Assembly: GCA_002104945.1 (NCBI GenBank)
Contig: MCFH01000021.1
Location: forward strand, 682,001 to 746,000
Reading direction: 5' to 3'
Origin: Piromyces finnis
Taxonomy: Eukaryota; Neocallimastigomycota; Neocallimastigomycetes; Neocallimastigales; Neocallimastigaceae
DNA: 64,000 bases
The notes below the pieces were generated by a model. The model was not told where the DNA came from. It searched no databases and saw only the letters and a list, made by a program, of their open reading frames with translations. Made by a program: the position numbers and the translations under genes. Positions within the stretch are counted from its first letter, which is position 1; each line of letters opens with the position of its first letter. This document shows positions 11,834 through 29,605 of the stretch, one piece after another.

Positions 11834-14800
11834 TAAAAGTAAAAAATACTTACAGTTGCAACTCCAGAAAAGTCTTCCTTGTCAGAATCAGCAAGGGATT
11901 GCATAACAACTGGAACAACCTTAGTTTGAAGTGGCTCAACAAATCCAGGATTTGGAGCAAGAATTTCAAATAAATCTGTAACAAAACTACACAATAATGG
12001 ATCTTTTTATTAAAAATTTTAATTATAAATAATATACAAAAAAGTTAATTTATTATTAATAATATCATAATGTATAATAAATTTACTTTTATTATAAATA
12101 ATAATACCTTCACAATTTTTAACCCAAACATTAACAATAATTGGAATAATAATTGGTTCATATTGAGCAGTTGTTTCAGGGTTAATCTAAATAATTTAAT
12201 ATGATGTTATTAAATTAAATTTTATTTATCAAAATATAAAATGAGATGCATACCATTATAATGTCTGTGAAAGTTTCAAGAATTAAAAATAGAATATCAT
12301 CTTCGGCATCATTAACCATTGGAGCCATATTTTCTAAAATGGCTGATTGGAAGGGTTGAAGTTTTTCATTTTCTAAAAATGTACAGAAACTAATAGTATA
12401 TGCCGTATCGAGTTAATATATTTCATCAACTATGTAAATAAATTAATAATTAAGAATATATTTTACCTTTTGAGTGCTTTAACTGCAGAAATTTTAACTG
12501 GGAATGGTTGATTTGGTTGTAAAGCATTGACAGCAGCAGTAACATATTGAGTTGCTAATTCATTTGGTAATGATTTAGCAAATTGACTTACAAACCATAA
12601 TGTTCTTCCTTGGAGGAATGGAAGATCTATTTTATAAATGTTGTTGATTGGATTGATAATTTAATATGTCACTATTAAACTTATTTCATACTAAAATACA
12701 AATTGTATAATATAATTTATTTACCTGAATATCCAATATCTTCTAAAATTACGTTATTGAATAAACCACCTAAATCGAATTGAATTTGATTTTGTTCAAC
12801 ACCATCAGTGATGATATTTGAACATCTACCAATAGCTAAAAGACATGATTCATGAATCTTCCACCTATTATTAATATGTATATATTTTAGTTATATTAGA
12901 CTTTTTTGCGGATTAATAAATACACTATAAATGTTTATAAAGACTTTACCAGTTTGGATTACCAGCATTACGAGAATTAATACCTTCTTGGAAGTGACGA
13001 TTTGTAGCATTAATTAAAGCATTAACAGTTTCATATGGGTAAAAAAGAGAAAGACAATCTACAATTAATTCCTGAGTTGAAATTCTAACATTAAAACTGT
13101 AGGTATCTTCATGTTCATCTTGTACGTATTGATTAACATCTGAAATCCAAAGATCCATCTATTAAATGTTATATATATTATATTCATTATTAAACCTATT
13201 TATACGTATTAAACATTTTTATTAGATTAAACAATTTAGTTACTTGTTCTTGTGTCATTTCCATATAAATTAAACAATAGTATATAATTTCTTCAATGAA
13301 TTTTTGTTGATTATGTCCTTCTGGTATTGGAATATTTATTTTTTCATTTTTCTTAAGATTTGTAGTAAATAATGACTTAAATGGTTTCTTACTTGCTAAA
13401 AGATTAAAGAACTCGAAAAGAATATAGAGGAAATTTTCCATTCCAAATGATTCTCCATCAGAATGTTCTTCAGCAAATTCACCTTCTCCATCATTAACTA
13501 CATCTTCAATATATTTTGATGATAAGTTTGTAATATGTGACCATACTACTGGAATATATTCTATTACGTATTTTGAAATCATTTTTGGGAAAGTTTCTAA
13601 TAATTTACATACAAGCTATTATTTTAATTTTACATAATAAATTATATATTAATTACAAATTATATAAATATATATAAATATATGTAACTTTTAAATAAAC
13701 ATTTACATTTAACACTTCAAGTCTTAAACCATAATCTCCAAATTCAGTATTTGGATTTGATTTTAAAAGAATAAGCATATTAGTCATCCAATTATCTAAA
13801 ACAGGACCAAGGTAATATTGAGCAGCATCTGGATGCTCTTCTTTTAAAGTATATAACATTTCAACAAAATCTCTCATTATAGCAACTGCACGAGCACGAG
13901 TTTGTGGAGAGTATAACTTAAATTATTATTATATTATTGTATATAATGAAATATATTAAACTCATATTTTTTAACTTTATATTAATTTTCTTTAAATATA
14001 ATTTATGTGAGTTACTTTTTCTTCATTAAAAATTTTAAATAATTCTGGGAAAAGAACAGGAGCAACAATTGGAAATTGTTGATCAGTAATATCATTACGA
14101 ATAAATTCACTTAAAACATACATAGCACCATGGACTTGTTTAGAATCACCACTACGAAGGTTTTCAAGTAATGAGTCAAAAAGGTGTGGCCAAGATTCTG
14201 GCCAGTCATGTTGTGCAATTCTAGAAATTGCATAAGCCTATTGAAGATGGATAATTGATTTAAGTTTATTAAAACATTAATTTTCAATTTGAAACATCAA
14301 TCATAATAAAATAAAATTATTTAACATACAAGTGCAACTCTTATTTTATTTAAATCATCAGATAAACCAATTAAAAGTTTCTCGCGGACAGCAGCTTTAG
14401 TCTTTAAATATGAAGAATTAAATATAGATATAGTAATTAATTTATAAAAACTAAAGTATATTATTACTTTTTTTTTTTTTTTTTTTAATTTATAAAGAGA
14501 TGATTACAGTTTCAGGAACTTCAGGTCCAACAAATTTTTCATCTTTTGGAGACCAGTGTGTACTAACTAAACTTTTTAAAGTGATAGCTGCCATGTATAT
14601 AAAATAAAAAATAAGATACAATAGTTATATATAATATATATATATTTTAAAATATTACAATAAATATTTGATAATAAAGGAGTTAAAGAAATATTATTTT
14701 ATTTTATTTTATTTTTTGATATATATTATTTAATATTTGTATTATTTTCAAAGGAAAAGGCTTATTAAATTTTTAATATTTAAAGGATATTTGTCTTTGA

Positions 14801-15046
14801 GCAAATGGTAATTCTTTTGCGGTAGCAATATTAATTAAAGTCAAAGCATATTCTATATTTTTATGAAGACATTTTTTTATTAATATTCCATAAACATTAT
14901 TTTTTTTATTATTAAAATTATATGAATATAATATTACCTGGATTTAAAGCAAAACTCTTTAATTTTAATTCGGCTTCCAAACGAATGTTTGGATTAGGAT
15001 CAAGACATGCTGATAAAGTTTCAAAAACGGTGGTATTAAAATCCAT
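9780..15046 (-). CDS. IPO9: Importin-9 / Kap114 (importin-beta family nuclear import receptor)
   Basis: HEAT-repeat karyopherin; the family imports histones H2A-H2B, ribosomal proteins and TBP. 23 exons: 15046-14938, 14852-14791, 14594-14508, 14401-14330, 14237-14016, 13916-13707, 13615-13244, 13158-12950, 12864-12725, 12626-12467, 12389-12254, 12186-12108, 12002-11854, 11740-11609, 11521-11463, 11370-11154, 11051-10888, 10795-10704, 10626-10597, 10495-10386, 10294-10237, 10085-9988, 9899-9780. They give 1028 aa; human IPO9 is 1041. Landmarks matching IPO9: DPNPNIRLEAE near the N-terminus, HDWPESWP (about 118), NPNWWKIHESCLLAIG (about 445), TRSKSKA, the acidic DDAWEDD and EEEDEDIKNDPIYQ segment, and a C-terminal ANVNNFMGICEQFLNDSEKK. 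Intron 2 has no GT-AG solution and appears to be AT-AC (separate entry). Exon 17/18 joining at TG|T is the least certain junction. Confidence 0.93.
10184..10230. repeat. 47-bp poly(T) tract inside an importin-9 intron
   Basis: Uninterrupted T run, read as A47 in the transcript, a few bases downstream of the donor (GT at 10236-10235) of the intron after exon 21. It is the longest homopolymer noticed in the window. Confidence 0.9.
14595..14790 (-). other. Candidate U12-type AT-AC intron in importin-9
   Basis: The 196-nt intron starts ATATCCTTTAAAT at 14790 and ends TATATAC at 14595. The start matches the U12 AT-AC donor consensus ATATCCTT exactly. Upstream exon 14852-14791 has no GT dinucleotide, and reading past it reaches a stop after five codons, so no canonical donor is available. 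Joining gives PFAQRQ|MAAITLKSLVSTHW, the expected importin-beta N-terminal helix sequence. Branch site is less clear: TTCTTTAACT (14690-14681) is close to consensus but about 90 nt from the acceptor; a weaker TATCTTAT lies about 18 nt from it. Confidence 0.75.
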
Positions 15047-16873
15047 AATGAATAAATATTTATTAATTCAATTACTTATATTTATCCTATAAAAAATTTA
15101 TAATATTTAATATATTATATAAAATGAGTATTTTAACATTGTTAAAATTTAAATTTTAAAAAGAAATTATAAAAGTTTTATAGCAATATTTTTTTCTATT
15201 TATATTGGTTGTCAAGTGAAAATAATTTATTTGATTTTTCTGTTTATTTTTTTCTTCTTCATTTGTATATATATTGGTTGAGATAAAAAAAAAACATACC
15301 TTTATATTATATTTAAATTACAATAATTTTTATTTTTATTTTCTTTTTTTACAAAATTTGGGAATTTGATTTGAAATTACTAAAACTCTAAATTAAATAT
15401 TTTTATTTTTTATCTTTTCTATTTTACTAAATATAAATGAAAAAAATAAAAGATACAGTAAAATTGTGATTATTATATATTTCTAAATTTCTAGAAATTT
15501 TATTTTATTTTATTTTTTTTTTTTTAATTTTAATTTTAATAATATATATATATTTTTTTCTGTTGAAATAATAGTAAAATAGAAAGCAGTAATTTTTGTA
15601 TTATCCTTTTAACTATCGTTAAACATTTCAAATTAATAGTAATAATATATAATTATTTAGAATCAAGTAATATAAAATTAATATATCACGAGTATATTAA
15701 TTTCATTGGACAAAATGGAACATAAAATTTAAAGATAAAATTTTCATTACTATTAAAGAAATTGAAGTTAGAAGAAATATTGTTAATACAATAATGTATT
15801 ATTATTATTACTTAAAAAAATATTATAATAATATTTGAAATCTTTCTATTATTATTCTTTATATTTTATTACTAAGAAGGAAAAGACTATAATATAGTAA
15901 TTTAAATATATACTATAATTCATTTTAAATAAAATGTAGATCGAGAATTAAATATTTACCAATAAAAAATATATTTAAAAATTTTGTATACAATATATAT
16001 ATTATATTTTAGAAATCACTTTTTTATATTAGCACTTTTTTGAATAATAAAACTGATTTTATTATTTAAAAATTTAATAGTTTTTTATAATGTACATATG
16101 AAAAAATATATCTCTTTCACTCTATACCAACGTTTTTTTATCATTACTATAACCTTATATTACTTATAAAAAATATAAAAAGTATTAAATTTAGATTCTT
16201 TTTGTATACCTTTTTTTCATTGGAGATTTATTTTTTTTTTGCTTACTTCAACAAATAATACAATATAATAATATATTGAGAATATAATCTAATATATTAT
16301 ACTATATAAGTTTTATTTTATTTTATTTTATATATATATATATATATATTTTTTTTTTTTAATTTTAAATTTTAACACCAAATCAACTTTATAATAAAGA
16401 AGTTTAAAGGAATTTAAAATTTAGATTTCTTAAAATCTTCACATCTTGTTTAAATATAAATTTAAGTAGTTTATTTCATTATTTTATATCTTTTATTTTT
16501 ATTTATTTATTTTCCCCATTTATTAGAAAGGTAAGAACGAATAAAAATGAATAAATATACAAAAATACTTATATATTATTATTATATAACAATATTTTTT
16601 ATGTTTAATTTACAAATTAACTAATTAATTAATTAATTAATTAGTTAATTAATAATAGTATCATTACTTTTGATATTGGTTTATTGATTTATTAAATTTT
16701 ATATTATAAATAGAATTGTTTTAATATATTATACACTATATAATACTTCTTTTAAATTAGTAATAAATTTCTAATTCCATTTTTTATTAACAATTCACTT
16801 TATTTTTTAAATCATTTTATATCTATATATATATACTATTTTATAATTTTCAGATTGTCATAATTAAAACAAT
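15047..16873. other. Divergent promoter region between importin-9 and UTP6
   Basis: 1.8 kb of A/T-rich DNA with (TA)n at about 16329-16349 and a TTAA repeat at about 16618-16650. No coding or RNA feature supported; serves both divergent starts. Confidence 0.45.
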
Positions 16874-20521
<3,648 letters not shown>

Positions 20522-23193
20522 ATTCATTAACTTATATTAGAAAGAAATTTAAAAATTTTCAACCTTCTTTTTTTTATTTTTCTAAAAAGATTTTAAACTT
20601 TAGTCAGTATAAAATAAATTATAAAATTGATTATTTATTTTTTCATTATATATTTACAATAAAGATAATATTAAATAAAAATAATTAAAAATTAAAAATA
20701 AATATTAAGGTAATGAGTGTTGAATATTTTTTATAGATATACATTTTTATTATTTATAAAGCTACTCATAATACAAAAAAAATAGAAAAAAAAAAAAAAA
20801 AATAAAATTGATGATTGAATATTTATTTTTAAAAAATAGTATTATAAATTTTACAGGAAATAATAAAAAAACAAATATAAAAATTAATGAGAAACTTTTT
20901 CTATATAGATTTTTATTTTATCTTCTTTCTAATTAAACAACTTTTTAAACTTTGTTATTTCAGATAAATAGAATATATCTTTTATTAATTAAAAAAAAAA
21001 AAAAAAAAAAAACGAATTATTCAATTTAATTTATTTTTAACTTAAATTTTAACAATTTTATGGTTAACTAAATATTTGATATTCTGATACATTAATAAAT
21101 AAAAAAACATTGAACTGTTAAAAAATATTTATAAAATAGAAATAGAAATAGTTGTAATTTATTAAGTAAGCTATTATTCTTTTTTAAAGTGCTTTTTTTT
21201 TTTAATGTTTTCTTTTGAGAAATTATTTTATGGTAATTAAAATATTTATTTTTTAAGAATTTTTGTGCTTTATATTAAATTAAATTTTAACTTTAAAAGG
21301 TATTGCATGTTTAATATAAAAAGTTTAAATATTAATAAAAATAATTTTAGATTTTGAAATTTAATTTAATAAATTTAATGTAATATATTTTGATAATATA
21401 TTATGATTATATTCAAAAAACTTTAAATTGGAATGATAATACTAAATTTGTTTGGTATAAAGTTTTATAGTATAGGATAAGATATCAAATATATTTTTAT
21501 TATTATTATCATCATCATCATAAAAATAAAACAAAAAGTTCACATATTTGTGTAAATTCAAAATTTAAAAGTATTGTGTGTTATATAATTGATATTATAT
21601 ATTTTTTAAAAAATATTCAAAGTTCCAGAATTGCGTTAATTATATACATTTTAAAAAAAAAATATTAATACTATCAAAAAGAATTAATAAAAAATTATGA
21701 CCAATTAATTTTTCTATTCATTTTAATAATAAATAAAATTTTAACCCTTAACTTAATAATGATAAATATTTTTTTTGTTTCAATTGATTAAATAATATAT
21801 TATAATATATTCTAAATAATATAAGATTAATTTCAAGTTTTCTATTTATAATATAATAAATATTATTATATTATTAATTATATTTCGTAAGATTACCCTA
21901 AAAAAATATATTTTATTATTTTTAAATAAATCTATTATTAAAATTAAATAATGATGCTATTATTTAAAAAAAAAAAAAAAAAAAAACGTATTATATAAAA
22001 TAAAATTTCATTATTATTTTTTTTAAAATTTAATTTTAAAATTTATTAAATTTAATAACTGTCTAAAAAAATATTTATATTTTTTTATACTTTTCCTTTC
22101 TTTTCCATTACCTTTTTTTTTTTATAATTCAAAACATTAACTAAAAATTATAAATAAATTTATATAAAAAAAAATTAATATAACATTAGGAATAACATTA
22201 AAAATCTCGTATACAGGGAATAATCAATTTAAAATTAAAAGATTGAAAGGAATATTAATTGTTAATTAAAACACTAAAAATAATAAAGCAACGAAGCATT
22301 CCTTTTTTTTTTTTTTTTAACTAAATTTAAGAATAAACCAAGGATTAAGAAAAAAAAAAAACATATAATTCCAATAAATTAATAATTAAGAAAATAAAAT
22401 AATTCTATTTATTGAAAAATATAATATTTTAATATTTTTCAATATGCCTAAAGAATTATAAAGCTTAGTTTTTCAAAGGAAAAGTTGTTTTTCTTTTCTA
22501 AATGACATCAATAAGTTTACAAGCTAATAATATTTTAATGAAAATATAATCAAAATAATTGATTATAATTAAAAATAATATAAAAACTATTTTTTAATAA
22601 CGATTCACAATTCATTTATATTGCCTTTTTTAATTAAAATCAAAAGAAAGTTTTTTTTTCTTTTAAATGAAATAACAAAATTAAAATATATTTCATATAA
22701 AATTTAAATCCAGCTTTTAAAAAATTATATTAACAATTATGAAATCATGAAAAATAATTTTTTATTATATCTTAAATAATAATTTAAATTTAAAGAAGAT
22801 AAATTTTATATAAACAAAAATTATTTATAATAATTGAATTTAATTTGCACAAAATATTAACTTTAAAAACAAGCCATTTCACAAATTTAAAAATTAATAG
22901 CTTAATAATAAATAATTAAATAACAATTGTAAATATATATGTATATGAAATTACTTATGTATAAATTATAAAAATAAAGAATTAGCTATTCAAAAATTTG
23001 AAATTCATAATTACTAAAAGAATAAAAACAAGATATATATCATATAGTCATATAGTATTATTATATTTTAAATAAAGGAAAGCATATATATATATAAAAG
23101 AAAAATAAAATTAAATCCAAATTTAAAGAAGTTAAAATAATTTAAAATTTAATTATTTAACAAAGTGTAATTTAATTAAATAATATTACAAAA
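20522..23193. other. 2.7-kb intergenic region
   Basis: Uniformly A/T-rich with A and T runs (20990-21012, 21967-21986, 22303-22318). One slightly GC-richer patch at about 22195-22240 reads open for about 30 codons but has no start or splice context. Nothing else supported. Confidence 0.4.
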
Positions 23194-25609
23194 ATGAAAA
23201 TGACTAATAATAACGATGCTATTGGTATTGTATCAAATACATTATATAGTAATTATATGCACACGTAATAATACAATATTTATATAAATATTTGTTTTTT
23301 TTTTTATTTGCTTTTTATAATAGGAAATGGTGAAGGTGGTGGAACAATAAAAAATAAAATATCGAATTCTAACTCAAGCCAAATAAATCAATCAATTGTA
23401 AAATTATTATCTTCTAATAATAGTTCTCCGTCATCATTACCAATAATGAAATCATCTTCAATAACTTATGTAACCTCAGAAACTACAACATCTTCATTAA
23501 TTAATTCAACATTAACTCCAAATCAGATTATAAATAATGTTGAAAATGAAATTATCAAAAGAGATAGTAATGATATTAAAAGTGCAAACCAAATTAAATA
23601 TGATGAAAGTTTTAGTATAACCAATGGTATTAACAAAGCAACACAGTATAATAAAAGTCCAAAACATACAACAAGAAGTAATAGTACTCATAGTTTAGAT
23701 GAATATTATTCTTCTTCACCTATTCCTACTCCAAAAGCACGTTCAATAACTAAATCAAACACCATTCCATTACCATCATATTCATTCAACACAAATAATA
23801 GTTCAAATTCTTCATTAAGTAACATAGATGAATGTTTAAATGAATATGGATATTTTTATTCCGAGGAAGAGTTGGATACATATAAAAACGTTGCTAACTT
23901 TATTTGCAAAATAGCACAATTAATTCTTCGTTCTCGTGTTGGTCTTAGTTATAATCATAATTATAACATCAAAATAAATAAGAAAAATAAGAATAAAGAA
24001 ACTCCAATTGATAAAAATAGTAGTTCTTTAAATTCATGTACAAATTCATTTTCAAATATGTGTATTGAGGCTACTTATGCATCATCTATATCATCTAATG
24101 AATCACAAACTCAATTTATTCCTTATTCTTTAAATTCCTCTTATAATTCATCTTTTGATAACTCATATACTTCAACCAAGATATTAAATTCTATGAATTC
24201 TTTTAATAGGGACAATAATTTTCATATACCAACACCTTCAATTGATAACATTAAACAATTACATAATCTACTTATAGACCGTATACCATTTTGGAAAAAT
24301 CGTATTCCCATAAATATTGATATTTTTGCAAACAAATGTGATTATGGTAAAAAAGGAAATGAAGGTTACAGAAGAAGAAGTAATGAATACAGTTATAGTA
24401 ATGATTTAGATAAAGATTATGAGAGTAGTTTTAATAAAGTGAGTGATTTTCAATCATCATCAACAAGAGTTAGATCATCTTCAATATCAAATATATATCC
24501 TACATTTAAAAAGACGCCTTCAACTAGTTCATCAAACAAATTTAATAATAAACGCCTATTAGAACGTTGGGTAGTATCTTATGAATTAAATGATGAATTA
24601 GAATCAATAACTAAGGGAAGAAATTCAAAGATTGATACCACTGACTTTATTCTTTTAGTTCAGTCTCTCTATTCATATATTCGTTTAATGCCACTTCATT
24701 CCCTTCTCTCAGATAATTCAATTAAAAAAACTGATTTACAATATTGTATATCAACTGCAGATGGCTTTTTACTTTTACCGCTTCTTGAAGAACAAAATAA
24801 TGATATTGAATATTGCCACATTGGTTCGTCAGGTTTTGATCTTTCTGCAAAATTAAAAGTATATAAATTTAATAAAGCTTCCACAAATTTAGGAAATTTA
24901 AATATTTCAGTTGTATATGATGCTAATGTAAATAACAAAAATCCAGCAGTTTATCCTTCTAACTATTCACATATTCATTCTAAATCACTATCAACTATAT
25001 CTTCATCTTTTTTATGTAATGATACTAATCTTAATACACAAGCGTTTAATAAAGTTAATAGTAATCAGTTAAATATATCGAATTCATTATCTTCATGTGA
25101 TAAATCAATTTCAAAATCAAATAATGATTTAAATGATTCTTCTGTAAAAACTATTACTGTTGAGGATAAAACTTCTAAAGATAAGAAAGTAAATTTTAAT
25201 TATATAATTAAAAAAAAAAAAAAAACATGTATTTAATTATAAAATTTATTAATTATAAAATGATATAATTAAAATCAATTATTTTATTTATAGGACGAGA
25301 AATCTGATACCCCTACTGATGATGAATCATCTTCTCCTAATAGTAGAAGAAAATCATGTCCAACCATTGGTAGTCCATTTCCTAGTCCGAAAACTCATAC
25401 TAAAGTTTTGTCTTTAACACAGAATAAATATTCAAATCAAACACAGAATCCATTATTTTCTTCAACACCAAATTTAATTCATAAATTAGTTAACAAACAA
25501 CGTTTAGAAAAATATAGTAGTTCTGTTCACTCTTTATCCGATAACAATTCATTATCATCTCAATCAAATTTATTATTATCAGGATTTAATTATAAAAGTA
25601 TTAATTTAA

Positions 25610-25670
<61 letters not shown>

Positions 25671-27817
25671 ATTTTTTTTTAAATTAATAACATAAATATT
25701 CAATTTTACTAATATTTAAAACATATATGAAAATTAGAATCCAATGTGACGGATTTCAATAAAAATAAAATTTTAGGTCAAGAATCACCAAGTAATAAAA
25801 GCTTGTATCATTCATACCCTGCTCATTCAAATAGGAACAATAGTTATCAAAATAATTCAATGGAATTATTTGGTAGTTTAGTTGGATCATATGAGGTACA
25901 TTTCCTAGATAAATAAAATTTAATTCAATTTTTATATATTATGGGATATTAAAAAATTATTATAAAACGTTTTTATTTATTTATTTTTGTGATTTTTTTT
26001 AAATATTTGTATATTTTAGGAATCAATTCTTAGTGGTAGAATGTCAACTTTACCATCTAAACCAATTAAATTTATATCTGAAATTGGAGTTATAGGTTTT
26101 GGTAAATGCCATCCTCGTTTGAAATGCCCACCACATATTAATATTACTTTCCCGGTATATTTTTATGAAATTCCAGATCAAAATGATTTTTTTACGACAC
26201 CTTATGTTGGTACAGTAGATATTGAACAATATCTTCAAAAACAATATTTAATAAAACAACAAAAATTGCAACAAAAACAGCAAGAAAGTCAATCTATATC
26301 ATTAAAAGATGAACCAGAAGAAAAATTGAATATTGACCAAACTACTACAGAGTCAGTAATATTAACATCAATGAATAAAGTAGAGAATGAAAATCAAAAT
26401 AATAAGAATAATTCATTAATTCCATCATCTACTATTCTGTTGAATAATGAACCAATGTTAGCACGAACCTCATCTTCTAGTTCTCTTAATGGTTTAAGTT
26501 CTAAATTTCCTGGTTACCGTATTCCTTATAAAGGACAAATTCAAGTGGTAAAATCAAATTTTTTATATTATTTTAACTTTTTCAATATTAATAACATTAA
26601 TTTGTTTTTATTAATATTTTATACATTTATTTATTTAGATCATTAAAAATCCAAGTAAAACAGCTGTTAAAGTATTTCTTATACCATATGATTTCCATGA
26701 TATGCCACCAAATTCCAAAACATTTATTCGTCAAAAATCATATTTAAAGGATAGTAGAAATCCAAAAGACCCAAAATCATCATTAAGATATGCAATTCAG
26801 TTACAGTTTGTGTCGCCATCAAAAAAGAGATTATATCTTTGTAAAACATTAAGGGTAGTATTTGCTCATAAAGCTCCAGAGAAAGATGAAAAGCTTTATA
26901 CTATTTCTGATGGACCTATTAATCCAAAGTACATACCAATAGTAGATATAAACAATAAAAATTATAGTCAGAATTCAAACGACTATAGTCAAGAAAAGTT
27001 CATTGGTGGTACCAAATCAATAATGAAACCCAATGAAAAAGGATCTTCTATTTCAAAGGATGAAAGTAATGTTTTTTCATCCTCTTATTCTTCAAGACGC
27101 CGTAGTAGTTTTGGTTCAAATATGATGATGTTGGCAGAAATGGGTGTTAATTTAGGAGACTATAGTGTTTCACCTGTTAAGCCTATTTTAATACATCAGC
27201 ATCGTCAAACAACATCAGGTGGAAATTATAGTAGTATAAATAGTGGTAGTTATGTAAGTAATAATTTGAATGGATTAGGTATATATACACCAACGACTTC
27301 CACTACTTCTACTAAAATTACAAAACCACTTTACTTTAAAGGAAATTCACCTAATGTGTGTCCATTTGATATCCATAAGCGTAATGACCCCAAAGATATT
27401 TCACAAGAGGACATTAATCTTGTTCAACCACCCTTACCATACTTTTCTAATTCATCAAAAACCTTAAAATATTTGCATACTCATCAATATTCCTATTTAT
27501 CTAAAAACCTTGAACATCTTTCAAATAAACTTCCACCTAAAGCTGAAGAATCTATTATAGGTACATCTTATGATTTATCTAATCCAAATTATTCCTCAGG
27601 TGGTTTAACAAAGAGTGTTAATGATATTGAAGAGGAAGACTACTATTCAAAATCCTCTAAATCTACAACTGGACTCTCTAACTTCACTACAAAACGTTCT
27701 TTAAGAAAACTCACTGAATCTTCACTTAATGACGACAATACAGATAATGAGGGACGAGAGGAAGAATCTAATTCTTTATCATCCACACAATTGAAAGTTT
27801 TCAATTATATAAATTAA
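23194..27817 (+). CDS. ATOS/FAM214-family protein with Atg13-like HORMA region
   Basis: Six exons: 23194-23248, 23324-25188, 25294-25597, 25777-25895, 26020-26547, 26639-27817; 1349 aa. From about residue 780, ESILSGRMSTLPSKPIKFI, then GVIGFGKCHPRLKCPPH, a TPYVGTVDIEQ block and FPGYRIPYKGQIQV match the DUF4210 region of FAM214/ATOS proteins. From about 958, KNPSKTAVKVFLIPYDFHDM, PPNSKTFIRQKSY and LRYAIQLQFVSPSKKRLYL match the Chromosome_seg domain. Upstream, residues about 188-550 resemble an Atg13 HORMA domain: LLERWVVSYELNDE, then LLVQSLYSYIRLMPLHSLL and LGNLNISVVYD. The rest is Ser/Asn-rich and probably disordered. Animal ATOS proteins are linked to transcriptional control; fungal roles are little known. 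The first intron (donor at 23249) is chosen because only that phase keeps the frame. ATOS identity is firm, HORMA is by pattern. Confidence 0.85.
25606..25670. repeat. (TTA)n microsatellite in the ATOS-like gene intron
   Basis: About 65 bp of TTA units immediately after the donor of intron 3 (GT at 25598). Reading through would add a poly-Leu tail, so the apparent longer frame here is intronic. Confidence 0.9.
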
Positions 27818-27879
27818 ATACTATTACTACTAATATATTATCTTGATATAAACATTTTTTATATATTCAACAATTTACT

Positions 27880-27900
27880 CCCTCCCTCCCTAAACCCCCC
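27880..27900 (-). other. G-quadruplex-forming motif (minus strand)
   Basis: On the plus strand four C-runs occur in a row (CCC, CCC, CCC, CCCCCC) with spacers T, T and TAAA. The minus strand therefore has four G-runs with loops of 4, 1 and 1 bases, a strong G4 pattern, in DNA otherwise nearly free of G/C runs. Confidence 0.8.
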
Positions 27901-28355
27901 TTTTTTTTTAATCTTTTTAAAGTATATTCAATAATTTTTATTAAATAACACGTTTCAGAAAATTGCCCAATTATTGTTATTTTTTTTAAAACTTTTTCTT
28001 TTTATTAGTCTTATTAAAAGTATATAGTATTTTTATGTATTTTTTTTTCTCATATTCTATCTTTTACATATACTACTTTTCTTATATTGAAAGATAAGAA
28101 GAATAAAAAAGAAAAACATTAGATAGTATTTCGTCTGTATATATATAAATAGTTATATAAATATACAAATATAAAAACTGATAAATATAAAAATGTTTTT
28201 ATATTAATAAATTTAATAGTAAATAAATCATTTATATATTTATATCATAATCTCTGTGTGTGTAATATCAACGGACAAAGGAAAATATTAATAAAATTTT
28301 CCACTTTTTATTTATTTAATTTTATGAAAAGATGCTATTAACTTTATAACTAAAT

Positions 28356-28486
<131 letters not shown>

Positions 28487-29605
28487 TTTCACTTTATAAA
28501 ATATTTTTTTTTAAATAAATAAATATATATATATGTAGTTATTAAATGATTTTTAGTATAGATTTTTTTTTTAGCTATACATGTACTTTGAACAAAAAAG
28601 TGAAATGCGTTTTCTAAAACACCTCAACGAAAGTAACTTTCAAATTGAATATGTATTATTATTTAAAACTTACTAAGTCTTAATTATTAATAAAATATTT
28701 AAACACCAACTATTTTGGTAAAATATCAATAATAATATCAATTAATAGTATATAAAAAATCTTCATTTGAATAAATCAACTACACTGCCTTTTCTTTTAA
28801 TGAACAAATAAGGAATTTTTTTAACATCCCTTTAAATTAAAAAAAAAATTTTTTATAAATAATTTTTATAAATAAAAAATCAATATAAGAATATTATATG
28901 TAATAATAATAAATCGATTAAAATTTAAATTAATTTAAATTTCAAATTAATTAAAATTTTATGGCGTTCGTTTATTTTTATTGTATATATTACACCACAA
29001 ATTATTTTTTTAGTTTAATAATAATATATCATTATATTAAAAATTGATAAATCCTAATAAAAATAGAAAAGTATTAAATTAATTTTTTTTTAAAATTTTT
29101 TACTCTATATAGTAATAAATGTAATGAATTATATATATTATATATATTTCTAATATAAATTAATAAATACATTTTAAATTTTGTAAGAAGACTTTTCTGC
29201 TGATATTTTTTTAATTAAATTAGATTTTTCTTGGATTAATGAATCATTATATAAATAAGCTAATATTGAACATAACTTTTTTTTTTCTTTGAAACAAAAT
29301 AATCAAAAAAAAAAAAAAAAAAACACCTTTATTTATAATAATAAAGAAAAATATTAATAAAATAATATTATATCCTATAAATAACGAAAATAATAATAAT
29401 TATAATTAAAAAAAAAATAAATAACTAAAATAATAATTATAATTAAAAAAAATAAAAAAGACCAATAATAAAGACATTTAAATAATATTAATTCAACATA
29501 ATAAAATCTATTGATAAGAATCTTAAAATAGTTATTAAAATTAAGAATAAATAAATATTATTACAAGACAACATTTATATAGTAAAATTATATTCAATAA
29601 TAAAA

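Noticed and set aside
28581-28676. Exon-like open patches in intergenic DNA (also 29174-29275 minus, 55838-55930 minus, 22175-22269 plus, 1256-1348 minus)
   Set aside because: About 30 open codons each. At this base composition roughly one codon in ten is a stop, so several such stretches are expected by chance over six frames. None joins to another exon or matches a family I know.
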